A DNA stretch of 64,000 bases, taken from positions 2,852,001 through 2,916,000 of the forward strand of contig NZ_JAHSTY010000001.1 of assembly GCF_019145355.1 (NCBI RefSeq), written 5' to 3'. Below, one piece after another: positions 17,670-25,755 of the stretch. The position numbers and the translations under genes are program-made. Within the stretch, counting starts at the first letter, position 1, and each line of letters opens with the position of its first letter. The stretch is from Pseudomonas azadiae (GTDB taxonomy: Bacteria; Pseudomonadota; Gammaproteobacteria; Pseudomonadales; Pseudomonadaceae). The notes beneath the pieces are model-generated. The model was not told the origin of the DNA and made no database searches. It saw only the letters and a program-made list of their open reading frames with translations.

Positions 17670-19574
17670 TTATTGAACGGCTTTACGCGGCGCCGAAGGG
17701 TCGGCCGGTAAGGTAAAAGAACGCAGATCGATCGTCGGCGCGCCATCGGCGCCCAGGCGGTGATCCAGAATAAGCAGCTTGGCGTGGGCCAGGCCCAGGC
17801 TGAGTTGGCCGAGGTAGTGTTCGAGCACGAACGCCTGGCCAGCCGTGGCGTAGGCCCTTTGTTCGGCGGCAAATCGCAGGCCGGCGGCTTGGGCGCCCGC
17901 GTTCACTTCACGGGCGGTGGCCTGGGCCTGGTCGCGGGCGGTGCTGGCCAGCAGCAGCGCCTGGTTGGTTTGCTCGCTGGCGGCGCCGCGCTCGCGGGAG
18001 ATCAGGGCCTGGGCGCCAATCTGCGCGGCTTGCACGCCGTGATACGCATTGGCGGCGCCGGCCGGCGGGTGGATCGCCTCGACGACGGTGGCGAGGATTT
18101 CCACGCCGCTGTCGAGTTTTCGCAGGTCCGCCTGCACGGCGCGGCCGATTTCGGCGGCCAGCAGGGTGCGTTGCTCGCCGAGCAATTCATCGAGGGTGCG
18201 CGAGGCAAAGTCATGCACCAGGATGCGGCTGGCGGTGCTGCGAATCAGCTTCGGTACATCCGCGCTGTTATAGGTGGCGGCGAGCGCAGCCTGGTCGGTG
18301 AGGCCGATGCGGTAGACGAAACGCACGTCCATATTAACGATCTGGAAGCTCTGCTTGTCGCCGCTGCTGCTGGCGATCACCTGGGATTTGTCGTTCACAT
18401 GACTGGCGTCCCATAACCGATTGGCGATCAGCGGGGCCGGCCCTTCAGCGGGCGCCAGTTCTGGCGTGGCGGCTTCGCTGACGCTGGTGGCCAGCTCGTG
18501 CACCACGCCGTTTTCGACGCTGATCACGCGGCCCAGCGGCCAGGGCAACCCGGCATGCAAGCCAGGGCCGAAAACCTGCACCGGTTTACCGAAGCGCTCA
18601 TAAATCCCGCGGCCTTGCAGGGGCACTTCGTGCACGCCGGTGAGTGCCCAGCCTACCGCCAGCACTACAAGCAACACCGGGAAAAACGCCCTGCGCATGT
18701 AGGTAAACGCCCAGATCTGGCGCAGGTCGATGCCGAAGCGGTTATGCAATTCGTGTTGCAACGCGAGCAAGGGTTGGGGCGGCCAGCGCAGCAAGCCCGC
18801 GATGAAACTGTGGGCCATCAGGCGTGGTTCGAGGCGGGGCTGACGGGGGCTGAACAGTGACAACACAGTCCTGAATAGAAACTCCAGCGAGACCAGCGCC
18901 GGCAGCAGGCCGATCAACACCGCCAACCGTAACGGCCAGACGGACTCAGCCCCGGCAAACAGCAGGCAAATCGCACTGATCAGCAGGCAGATAATCGCCA
19001 CCCGGCTCAGTTGCGCCAGCTGCGAGGCTTCAGGCCACTGCGCGACGGTTTCCTGAGCCAGCCGACGTTCAAACACCAACAGGCCAAACGCCAGTGCCAA
19101 CGCCAGCGCGGCACCGATGCTTGCCGATTGCCCGACCGGTGCGGCGGGCAGCGCCAGGTTCCAGAATTCAATAACGCTGACCAGCGCCAGCAGCGACCAG
19201 CCGCATAGCCATAACACCGGCGTGCCAATCTGACTGACGAAGCGTGCAACAAAGCGCGCGTACCAGCCCGTTCCTTCAACCGGCGCGTCAACGGCGTGCT
19301 CTTCCAACGCCTGCGCGCGCCAATCGGCCACCCACCACGCCGATTGCAACCCGGCCACCAGCAGCAGCAACGCCGACGCACAGTTGATCAACACCACCGG
19401 CCAGATCGACAGCGGCGCAAACAGCGCGACAAACAGCGCCAGTACCCAACCGGCGACGGCCAAACCCGTCAGGCCAATACCGGCCTGACGCAGGCGACGG
19501 GCATGAAACATACCCTGTTGAAAACGCGGGAGGCCTTCCACCGAAGCGCCGTCAGCTTCCAGATCCACTTGCAT
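17670..19574 (-). CDS. large polytopic SPFH protein (multi-helix domain + HflK-like)
   Basis: About 634 residues. The N-terminal 300 residues contain roughly six hydrophobic helices with no family I can name. Another helix (PVLLVVLAVGWAL) precedes an HflK-like SPFH domain (GRGIYERFGKPVQVFGPGLH) and an Ala/Gln-rich C-terminal helix. I use the ATG at 19574 because the ATG at 19598 lies only five bases from the Zur-type box, leaving no room for a leader; neither has a strong ribosome-binding site. It is the first gene of the four-gene SPFH/ATPase operon. The polytopic half could be a scaffold or a transporter-like module. Confidence 0.82.
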   Translation of the reverse strand: MQVDLEADGASVEGLPRFQQGMFHARRLRQAGIGLTGLAVAGWVLALFVALFAPLSIWPVVLINCASALLLLVAGLQSAWWVADWRAQALEEHAVDAPVEGTGWYARFVARFVSQIGTPVLWLCGWSLLALVSVIEFWNLALPAAPVGQSASIGAALALALAFGLLVFERRLAQETVAQWPEASQLAQLSRVAIICLLISAICLLFAGAESVWPLRLAVLIGLLPALVSLEFLFRTVLSLFSPRQPRLEPRLMAHSFIAGLLRWPPQPLLALQHELHNRFGIDLRQIWAFTYMRRAFFPVLLVVLAVGWALTGVHEVPLQGRGIYERFGKPVQVFGPGLHAGLPWPLGRVISVENGVVHELATSVSEAATPELAPAEGPAPLIANRLWDASHVNDKSQVIASSSGDKQSFQIVNMDVRFVYRIGLTDQAALAATYNSADVPKLIRSTASRILVHDFASRTLDELLGEQRTLLAAEIGRAVQADLRKLDSGVEILATVVEAIHPPAGAANAYHGVQAAQIGAQALISRERGAASEQTNQALLLASTARDQAQATAREVNAGAQAAGLRFAAEQRAYATAGQAFVLEHYLGQLSLGLAHAKLLILDHRLGADGAPTIDLRSFTLPADPSAPRKAVQ

Positions 19575-19603
19575 CCACTCAACGTCCGCTTCGTACATAA
19601 TTC

Positions 19604-19616
19604 GTTACGATATAAC
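19604..19616. promoter_or_regulatory. Zur-type box before the SPFH/ATPase operon
   Basis: GTTACGATATAAC matches the perfect boxes at 1214 and 2959 in the outer bases, with two changes in the middle. It lies 30 bases upstream of the chosen start of the large SPFH gene, at a promoter position. Zur control is inferred. Confidence 0.65.
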
Positions 19617-19672
19617 ACGCAGCGTGAAATTTTTGTTCGTTAAACACCGCTTTCGAATCAACCCAAAACCCT

Positions 19673-19776
19673 TGTGGGAGCTGGCTTGCCTGCGATGCAG
19701 ACACCTCGGTCCATCAGTTGCACCGAGGTGATGCTATCGCAGGCGAGCCAGCTCCCACATAAGTCCGCTCCCACAG
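19673..19776. repeat. REP pair (BIME) plus a partial third REP
   Basis: The unit TGTGGGAGCTGGCTTGCC at 19673 pairs with its inverted copy ending at 19759. Between them an inner inverted repeat CACCTCGGT/ACCGAGGTG is visible. A truncated copy (CGCTCCCACAGGGG) follows. It fills most of the roughly 290-base gap between two divergent operons; the rest (19617-19672, 19777-19907) shows nothing I recognise. Confidence 0.88.
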
Positions 19777-19907
19777 GGGTACATCATTGAGCTCCAGACC
19801 GTGACTAAACCCCCATAAACACGCGCCATCACTGGTGCAGGCTGCGATTAATCGGCACACTCCAGACACTTTTTCGCGGGTCCACGGACAAGGATGCGTT
19901 ACGCCTC

Positions 19908-20531
19908 ATGATTTCGATCTATCAGCTCAAGCCGCGTTTTCAAAACCTGCTGCGCCCACTCGTGCAGCGCCTCTATGACAACGGCACCACCGCCAACCAG
20001 ATCACCGTGCTGGCCGGCGTGGTTTCGCTGCTGGTCGGCCTGCTGATTGCCAGCTTTGCCCAACACCTGTGGCTGTTTGCGCTGATCCCGCTGTGGATGA
20101 TCCTGCGCATGGCCCTCAACGCCATCGACGGCATGCTCGCCCGGGAATTCGGCCAGCAGTCGCGCCTCGGTGCCTACCTCAATGAACTGTGCGACGTGAT
20201 CGCCGACAGCGCGTTGATCCTGCCCTTCGCGCTGATCCCCGGCGTGAGCCTGGCGCCGGTGCTGCTGGTGGCGCTGCTGGCGGTGTTCAGCGAATACGCC
20301 GGCGTGTTGGGGCCGATGGTGGGCGCGTCGCGCCGCTATGACGGACCGATGGGCAAGAGCGATCGGGCATTTGTATTGGGAGTGCTGGCCACCGGCGTGG
20401 CGCTGGGCTGGCTCGGCGCGGCTTGGGTCGACGCGGTGATGTGGCTGGTCGCCGCCCTGCTCGCCTACACCCTGGTCAACCGCGTACGCCAAGGCCTCAA
20501 AGAACAACCAGAACCTTCCCCTTCTGCATAA
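19908..20531 (+). CDS. CDP-alcohol phosphatidyltransferase family protein (YnbA-like)
   Basis: A 207-residue membrane protein with about six helices. The CDP-AP motif D1xxD2GxxARx8GxxxD3xxxD4 is recognisable as NAIDGMLAR...GAYLNELCD, but D1 and D3 are Asn (codons AAC and AAT) while D2 and D4 are Asp. Such enzymes swap CMP of a CDP-linked lipid for an alcohol. The two Asn would alter metal binding, so the reaction may differ or be lost; I recall E. coli YnbA having similar residues but cannot confirm it. It is the first gene of the six-gene lipid cluster, 10 bases before the hydrolase-methyltransferase gene. An AUG at 19908 follows AGGATGCG. Confidence 0.85.
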   Translation: MISIYQLKPRFQNLLRPLVQRLYDNGTTANQITVLAGVVSLLVGLLIASFAQHLWLFALIPLWMILRMALNAIDGMLAREFGQQSRLGAYLNELCDVIADSALILPFALIPGVSLAPVLLVALLAVFSEYAGVLGPMVGASRRYDGPMGKSDRAFVLGVLATGVALGWLGAAWVDAVMWLVAALLAYTLVNRVRQGLKEQPEPSPSA

Positions 20532-20541
20532 GGATTTTGCG

Positions 20542-22296
20542 ATGCGCGCACAGCAAGAGCACACCTTCGGTACCCATGATGGCGTTGAGCTTTTCTACCG
20601 GCACTGGCCGGCCACCGCGCCTGCGGATGGCCAGGTGCGCAAGGCAATTGTGCTGTTCCATCGCGGCCATGAGCATTCGGGGCGTATCGCCCATCTGGTG
20701 AATGAGCTGAACCTGCCGCAATTCGACTTCTTCGCCTGGGATGCACGCGGCCACGGCCAGTCCCCCGGCGAGCGCGGTGACAGCCCGAGCTTCGCCACCA
20801 GCGCGCGCGATGTGCAGACCTTCTGCAATCACATCGGCGCCGCATATGGCATAGAGGAAGAGAACCTCGCGGTCATCGCCCAAAGCGTCGGCGCGGTGAT
20901 TGCCGCGACGTGGGTGCATGATTACGCGCCCAGGATCCGCGCGCTGGTGCTCGCCTCGCCGGCGTTCAAGGTGAAGCTCTACGTACCGTTCGCCCGGCCG
21001 GGGCTGGCGCTGATGCGCAGGTTTCGCGGCAACTTTTTCGTCAACAGTTACGTCAAGGCCAAGTTTCTCAGCCACGACCCGGAACGCGTGGCGTCCTACG
21101 ACACTGACCCGCTGATCACCAAGGCTATTTCGGTGAATGTACTACTCGGTCTGTACGAAGCCGCCGACCGAGTGGTCGCCGACGCCCAGGCGATCCAGGT
21201 GCCGACTCAACTGCTGGTCTCCGGCTCCGACTTCGTGGTGCACCGCAAACCCCAGCAGCAATTTTTCGACCGCCTGGGCAGCCTGAAAAAAGAGCTGCAT
21301 ATCCTCCCCGGTTTTTTCCATGACACCCTGGGCGAACGCGACCGCGCCACGGCTGTGAACAGCGCCAGGCGCTTTATCCTGCAGAACTTCGAATACCCGC
21401 TGGACCGCGCCTCGTTGCTCGATGCCGACAAATTGGGTGCCACCTGCGCCGAATCCGAAGCCCTTGCCGCGCCGCTGCCGCGCAACTCCCTGCGCGACCT
21501 GTACTGGCGCATGACCCGCGCCAGCATGGGCCTGGGCAAAAACCTGTCGGAAGGCGTAAAGCTGGGCTTCGACACCGGCTTCGACTCCGGCAGCACCCTG
21601 GACTACGTGTACCGCAACCAACCCACCGGCAAGGGCGGGCTGGGCCGGATGATCGACACCAACTACCTCAACTCCATCGGCTGGCGCGGCATTCGCCAGC
21701 GCAAGCTGAACGTCGAGGAGCTGCTGCGCCTGGCCATGGCCAAGTTGCGCGCTGATGATCGCGCCGTGCGCATCGTGGATATCGCCGCTGGCCACGGCCG
21801 CTACATCCTCGAAGCCTTGCAGGGCGTTTCGCCGCTGCCGGAATCGATCCTGCTGCGCGACTACAGCGACATCAACGTGCGCGACGGTGGCGCATTGATC
21901 CGCGAAAAAGGCCTGGGGGATATCGCGCAGTTCGTCAAAGGTGATGCGTTCGACCGCCTGGATCTGGCGGCGCTGGAGCCCAAGCCCACCCTGGCGGTGG
22001 TGTCCGGGTTGTATGAATTGTTTGCCGATAACGCCATGGTCGGCGGTTCGCTGGCCGGGCTGGCCGAAGCGGTGGAGCCCGGCGGTTACCTGGTCTACAC
22101 CGGCCAACCGTGGCACCCGCAACTGGAGCTGATTGCCCGCGCGTTGACCAGCCACCGCCAGGGCCAGGCCTGGGTGATGCGCCGGCGCAGCCAGGCGGAA
22201 ATGGACCAACTGGTCGAGGCCGCGGGCTTTCGCAAGATCACCCAGCGTGTGGATGAGTGGGGCATCTTTACCGTGTCCCTGGCGCAGAAGATCTGA
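20542..22296 (+). CDS. alpha/beta hydrolase fused to SAM methyltransferase (YnbC-like)
   Basis: A 584-residue two-domain protein. Residues 1-290 are a serine hydrolase of the monoacylglycerol lipase/lysophospholipase type: AIVLFHRGHEHSGR as the oxyanion region, WDARGHGQSPG, and the nucleophile in IAQSVGAV. The nucleophile elbow is AxSxG rather than GxSxG. A His in LPGFFHDTLGE could complete the triad. The C-terminal part has the SAM motif VRIVDIAAGHGRYILEAL and other methyltransferase segments. It follows the CDP-alcohol gene after 10 bases and precedes the phosphatase gene by two. It resembles E. coli YnbC; the combined activity suggests lipid editing, but no substrate is known. Confidence 0.85.
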   Translation: MRAQQEHTFGTHDGVELFYRHWPATAPADGQVRKAIVLFHRGHEHSGRIAHLVNELNLPQFDFFAWDARGHGQSPGERGDSPSFATSARDVQTFCNHIGAAYGIEEENLAVIAQSVGAVIAATWVHDYAPRIRALVLASPAFKVKLYVPFARPGLALMRRFRGNFFVNSYVKAKFLSHDPERVASYDTDPLITKAISVNVLLGLYEAADRVVADAQAIQVPTQLLVSGSDFVVHRKPQQQFFDRLGSLKKELHILPGFFHDTLGERDRATAVNSARRFILQNFEYPLDRASLLDADKLGATCAESEALAAPLPRNSLRDLYWRMTRASMGLGKNLSEGVKLGFDTGFDSGSTLDYVYRNQPTGKGGLGRMIDTNYLNSIGWRGIRQRKLNVEELLRLAMAKLRADDRAVRIVDIAAGHGRYILEALQGVSPLPESILLRDYSDINVRDGGALIREKGLGDIAQFVKGDAFDRLDLAALEPKPTLAVVSGLYELFADNAMVGGSLAGLAEAVEPGGYLVYTGQPWHPQLELIARALTSHRQGQAWVMRRRSQAEMDQLVEAAGFRKITQRVDEWGIFTVSLAQKI

Positions 22297-22298
22297 GC

Positions 22299-23597
22299 AT
22301 GCGCGAACCCGGTTTATTCAAACCCGCGTTGCTGTGGCTGCTGCTGTTGGCGCCGCTGTTTTTCAGCACCTACGGCTTTGCAACCTGGGTCACCAGCCAG
22401 CGCAGTGACGTCGGTACGCTGGTGTTCGGCTGGGAAACCCATATGCCGTTCTGGGCCTGGACCATCGTGCCCTACTGGTCCATCGACCTGCTCTACGGGT
22501 TCTCCCTGCTGTTGCCCAGCACCCGGCATGAGTTGAAACAACACGCGTTGCGCCTGCTGAGTGCGCAGGTGATTGCGGTGAGCTGCTTCCTGATCTGGCC
22601 GCTGCGCTTTACCTTCGAGCGGCCGGAGCTCGATGGCGTGTTCGGCTGGCTGTTCGCGGTACTGGCTGGGTTCGACAAGCCGTTCAACCAGGCGCCCTCG
22701 CTGCATATCGCACTGCTGGTGATCCTGTGGGTCATGTATCAGCGTCATGCCCAGAGTGTGTGGCGCTGGCTGGTGCATGGCTGGTTCGCGTTGATCGGTA
22801 TTTCGGTGCTGACCACTTATCAACATCACTTTATCGACTTACCCACAGGCGCTCTCGCGGGTTGGATTTGCGTGTGGCTATGGCCGGTGGAGCACCCGAG
22901 CCCGCTGTTGAATGCCCGGCTGACGCAGGATCCCAAGCGCTGGCGGCTGGGCCTGCGTTACGGCCTGGGCGCATTGGCACTGGCGATCCTTGCCTTTGCC
23001 ATAGGCGGCAGTGGGTTGTGGATACTTTGGCCGGCGGTTTCCCTGGGTTTGATCATGGCCAATTATCTCGTGCTTGGAGCGACGGGCTTTCAGAAGCGCG
23101 CCGATGGTCGGTTGACGCCCGCTGCGCGCTGGCTGTATGCGCCCTATCTGGCAGCCGCGTGGATCAATTCGCGCCTGTGGACCCGCAAGCATCCACAGCC
23201 CGACCTGATTGTGGATAACGTCTGGCTTGGGCGCGTTCCTGCGGCAAGCGAGCAGGAACCCTTCAAGGCCATCGTCGATTTGTGCGCCGAATTGCCGATT
23301 AATCCACAGGGCCGCGCCTATCAATCCATCTCGGTGCTGGACTTGATCGCCCCGACACCCGCCGAATGCCTGCAGGCCGCACAAGCCATCGAGCGCCTGC
23401 GCTGCAATGGCCCGCTGTTGGTGTGCTGTGCTCTCGGTTATTCACGTAGCGCCACCGCCGTCGCCGCCTGGCTGTTGCACACCGCACGCGCCGCGACGAT
23501 AGAGGATGCGCTGGCTATCATTCGTACAGCGCGGGCCGATGTGGTCCTGCACCCCGCACACCGTGAAGCCTTGGAGGGTTTGCCCCATGCCCGCTGA
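22299..23597 (+). CDS. PAP2-like / dual-specificity phosphatase fusion (YnbD-like)
   Basis: A 432-residue membrane protein. The N-terminal two thirds have several helices and PAP2-type motifs: PSLHIAL and YQHHFIDLPTGALAGW, which hold the expected His and Asp residues. The C-terminal 130 residues form a cysteine phosphatase with CCALGYSRS, a C-x5-R P-loop. Both parts hydrolyse phosphate monoesters; PAP2 lipid phosphatases typically act on the periplasmic side. I start at the ATG 22299, two bases after the upstream stop. It overlaps the next gene by 11 bases. Its probable role is dephosphorylating a lipid phosphate made by the cluster. Confidence 0.85.
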   Translation: MREPGLFKPALLWLLLLAPLFFSTYGFATWVTSQRSDVGTLVFGWETHMPFWAWTIVPYWSIDLLYGFSLLLPSTRHELKQHALRLLSAQVIAVSCFLIWPLRFTFERPELDGVFGWLFAVLAGFDKPFNQAPSLHIALLVILWVMYQRHAQSVWRWLVHGWFALIGISVLTTYQHHFIDLPTGALAGWICVWLWPVEHPSPLLNARLTQDPKRWRLGLRYGLGALALAILAFAIGGSGLWILWPAVSLGLIMANYLVLGATGFQKRADGRLTPAARWLYAPYLAAAWINSRLWTRKHPQPDLIVDNVWLGRVPAASEQEPFKAIVDLCAELPINPQGRAYQSISVLDLIAPTPAECLQAAQAIERLRCNGPLLVCCALGYSRSATAVAAWLLHTARAATIEDALAIIRTARADVVLHPAHREALEGLPHAR

Positions 23598-24030
23598 TAT
23601 GGAACTGCAGGTCGTTGCCAGCCTGCTGCGCCGTGGCCGTTCGCTGGATCAGTTATCCACAGGCCTGACGCTGGTCGGTGTCGGGTTTGGCCTGGCGCAA
23701 CTGCTGACGGCCAGCATTGCGCCGATCTGCCTGCTGCTCAGCCTGTGGATGATTATCCTCGGGCTGTTGCAAAAGTATTGGGCGCTGCGCGTGGCTTTCG
23801 ATGCCGACCTGTTCGCCCTGCTGGCCCGCGATATTGACCGCACGGCGGACCTCGACCAGGCCCTGCAAACCCTTGGCCTGCAATCGCCCAAGCGTGCCGG
23901 CCGGCCCTGGACCGAGCGCCGTCGCGGCGCGCTTAAATTGCTGCGCAAACAAGCCTGGCTGCTGGGCGCGCAAGCGCTGCTGACCCTGGGCGTCATTCTC
24001 GCCAGCCCCTGGCTGCCTTTCGCCGGATAA
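23587..24030 (+). CDS. small membrane protein of the lipid cluster
   Basis: A 147-residue protein of unknown function. Two hydrophobic segments lie near residues 27-58 and a third near the C-terminus (LGAQALLTLGVILASPWLPF), with a charged, Arg-rich stretch (ERRRGALKLLRKQAW) between. The ATG at 23587 overlaps the end of the phosphatase gene and is preceded by GGAGGG at a good distance; a second ATG at 23599 is possible. Its conserved placement between phosphatase and acyltransferase genes suggests a partner in the same membrane process. I do not recognise a domain. Confidence 0.75.
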   Translation: MPADMELQVVASLLRRGRSLDQLSTGLTLVGVGFGLAQLLTASIAPICLLLSLWMIILGLLQKYWALRVAFDADLFALLARDIDRTADLDQALQTLGLQSPKRAGRPWTERRRGALKLLRKQAWLLGAQALLTLGVILASPWLPFAG

Positions 24031-24039
24031 GGAACCCCC

Positions 24040-24660
24040 ATGTTCGAACCCGTGGTCGCCACGCTGATTACCTCCATGGCCCGCACCGTCACCGGCGCCC
24101 GCAGCCTGTGGTTGGGTTGCGCGCCAGTGCCGGTGCAACGCATCTACTTCGCCAACCACAGCAGCCATGGCGACTTTGTCCTGTTGTGGGCCTCCTTGCC
24201 GCAAAACCTGCGCAAATTCACGCGCCCGGTGGCCGGCAGCGACTACTGGAACAAAAGCGTCTTGCGTCGCTACATCATCAACCGGGTGTTCAACGGCGTG
24301 TTGATTGACCGTGAACGCAAGGACCCTGTGGATAACCCGTTGCAGCCCATGCTCAACGCGCTGGAAGGCGGCGACTCGCTGATCATCTTCCCCGAAGGTA
24401 CGCGCAATCTGGAAGACGGCCTGCTGCCATTCAAAAGCGGTCTGTATCACTTGGCGAAAAGTTACCCACAGGCCGAACTGGTCCCGGTGTGGATCGCCAA
24501 CCTCAACCGGGTCATGCCCAAAGGCCGCGTACTGCCACTGCCACTGTTGTGCACCACCAGCTTCGGCGCGCCGCTGCACCTGGAAGACGGCGAAGACAAG
24601 GCCGCCTTTCTCGCCCGCACCCGCGACGCCCTGCTCGCCCTCGCTCCGGAGCATTTCTGA
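24040..24660 (+). CDS. 1-acyl-glycerol-3-phosphate acyltransferase family (PlsC-like)
   Basis: A 206-residue membrane-associated acyltransferase. The catalytic box reads NHSSHGD (NHx4D) near residue 39 and the phosphate-binding motif FPEGTR near residue 118. These would make phosphatidic acid or acylate a related acceptor. It is one base upstream of the CdsA-like gene and nine after the small membrane protein gene. It is shorter than the housekeeping PlsC of E. coli (245 residues), so it is likely a paralogue dedicated to this cluster. The acceptor is unknown. Confidence 0.88.
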   Translation: MFEPVVATLITSMARTVTGARSLWLGCAPVPVQRIYFANHSSHGDFVLLWASLPQNLRKFTRPVAGSDYWNKSVLRRYIINRVFNGVLIDRERKDPVDNPLQPMLNALEGGDSLIIFPEGTRNLEDGLLPFKSGLYHLAKSYPQAELVPVWIANLNRVMPKGRVLPLPLLCTTSFGAPLHLEDGEDKAAFLARTRDALLALAPEHF

Positions 24661-24661
24661 C

Positions 24662-25594
24662 ATGGATAGCCAAACCCTGATGTTGTTTGGCGGTATCGGC
24701 GCGATCCTGGTGCTCGCCTCGCTGATCGGCCTGATTCTCAAGCTGCGCACACGCGGCACGCAAAATGCGGTGATCGACAACCTCAACGCACGCATCAACG
24801 CCTGGTGGGTGATGGTGGTGGTGATCGGCATCGCCTTCTGGCTGGGCACCGGCGCGGTGATCCTGTTGTTCTACGCGGTGTCGTTCTACGCCCTGCGCGA
24901 ATTCCTCACCCTCACGCCCACCCGCCGCAGCGACTACCCGGCGCTGGTCGCCGCGTTCTACCTGGCGCTGCCGCTGCAATACCTGCTGATTTACTCGGAC
25001 TGGTACGGGCTGTTTTCGATCTTCATCCCGGTGTACGTGTTCCTGCTGCTGCCGATCCTTGCCTCCCTGGGCGGCGACAGTACGCACTTCCTGGAACGCG
25101 CCTCGAAGGTGCAATGGGGCCTGATGATCGCCGTGTTCTGTGTGTCCTTCGTCCCGGCGTTGCTGACATTGGACATCCCCGGTTATGAGGGCCGCAACCT
25201 GCTGCTGATTGCCTACCTGGTGATCGTGGTGCAGCTGTCGGACGTGCTGCAGTACGTGTGCGGCAAGCTGTTCGGCAAGCATAAGATCGCGCCCAACCTG
25301 TCACCGTCCAAGACGGTGGAAGGGTTTGTCGGCGGGATTCTGCTCTCATCCCTGATCGGCGCGGCGCTGTGGTGGACCACGCCGTTCAACCCGTGGCAGT
25401 CATTCCTGATTGCGCTGCTGATCAACCTGCTGGGGTTCGCCGGCGGGATCGTGATGTCGGCGATCAAACGCGATCGCGGTGTGAAGGACTGGGGGCACAT
25501 GATCGAAGGCCACGGTGGGATGCTGGATCGGCTGGATTCGGTGTGTTTTGCGGCGCCGATTTTCTTTCATCTGGTGCGGTACTGGTGGACTTGA
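24662..25594 (+). CDS. phosphatidate cytidylyltransferase family (CdsA-like)
   Basis: A 310-residue polytopic membrane protein with about eight helices. The C-terminal signature SAIKRDRGVKDWGHMIEGHG, followed by GMLDRLD, matches the CTP:phosphatidate cytidylyltransferase pattern, including the Lys-Asp and His-Gly residues. It would make CDP-diacylglycerol from phosphatidic acid. It is probably a paralogue, since the housekeeping cdsA is usually with dxr and uppS. Coupled with the acyltransferase one base upstream and the CDP-alcohol phosphotransferase at the head of the cluster, it completes a mini-pathway for a phospholipid. It is the last gene before an AT-rich accessory region. Confidence 0.9.
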   Translation: MDSQTLMLFGGIGAILVLASLIGLILKLRTRGTQNAVIDNLNARINAWWVMVVVIGIAFWLGTGAVILLFYAVSFYALREFLTLTPTRRSDYPALVAAFYLALPLQYLLIYSDWYGLFSIFIPVYVFLLLPILASLGGDSTHFLERASKVQWGLMIAVFCVSFVPALLTLDIPGYEGRNLLLIAYLVIVVQLSDVLQYVCGKLFGKHKIAPNLSPSKTVEGFVGGILLSSLIGAALWWTTPFNPWQSFLIALLINLLGFAGGIVMSAIKRDRGVKDWGHMIEGHGGMLDRLDSVCFAAPIFFHLVRYWWT

Positions 25595-25625
25595 ATTTTT
25601 TAAAGCTAACAAATTGAATTGATTT

Positions 25626-25742
25626 ATAAGCCTATCGGCTAACAAGACGGTATATATTGTTAGCTTATAGGCTTATTTATTGTATTTTTTGTATGCCTAT
25701 AGGCTAATATCTATTTCCATATTGATAGCCTACGAGCTTACA
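25626..25742. promoter_or_regulatory. four operator-like repeats before the mobile mystery pair
   Basis: Four related units of 18-19 bases lie in the AT-rich leader: 25626-25644 (ATAAGCCTATCGGCTAACA), 25658-25676 (inverted copy, two mismatches), 25692-25709 and 25724-25742. The palindromic core is AGCCTATAGGCT. They end 13 bases before the XRE gene start, so binding by that protein (autoregulation) is likely. Confidence 0.72.
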
Positions 25743-25755
25743 AAGGTCTTTTATC

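Noticed and set aside
25626..25742. CRISPR-like repeats
   Set aside because: Units are palindromic, alternate in orientation and lack regular spacers; they fit operators.
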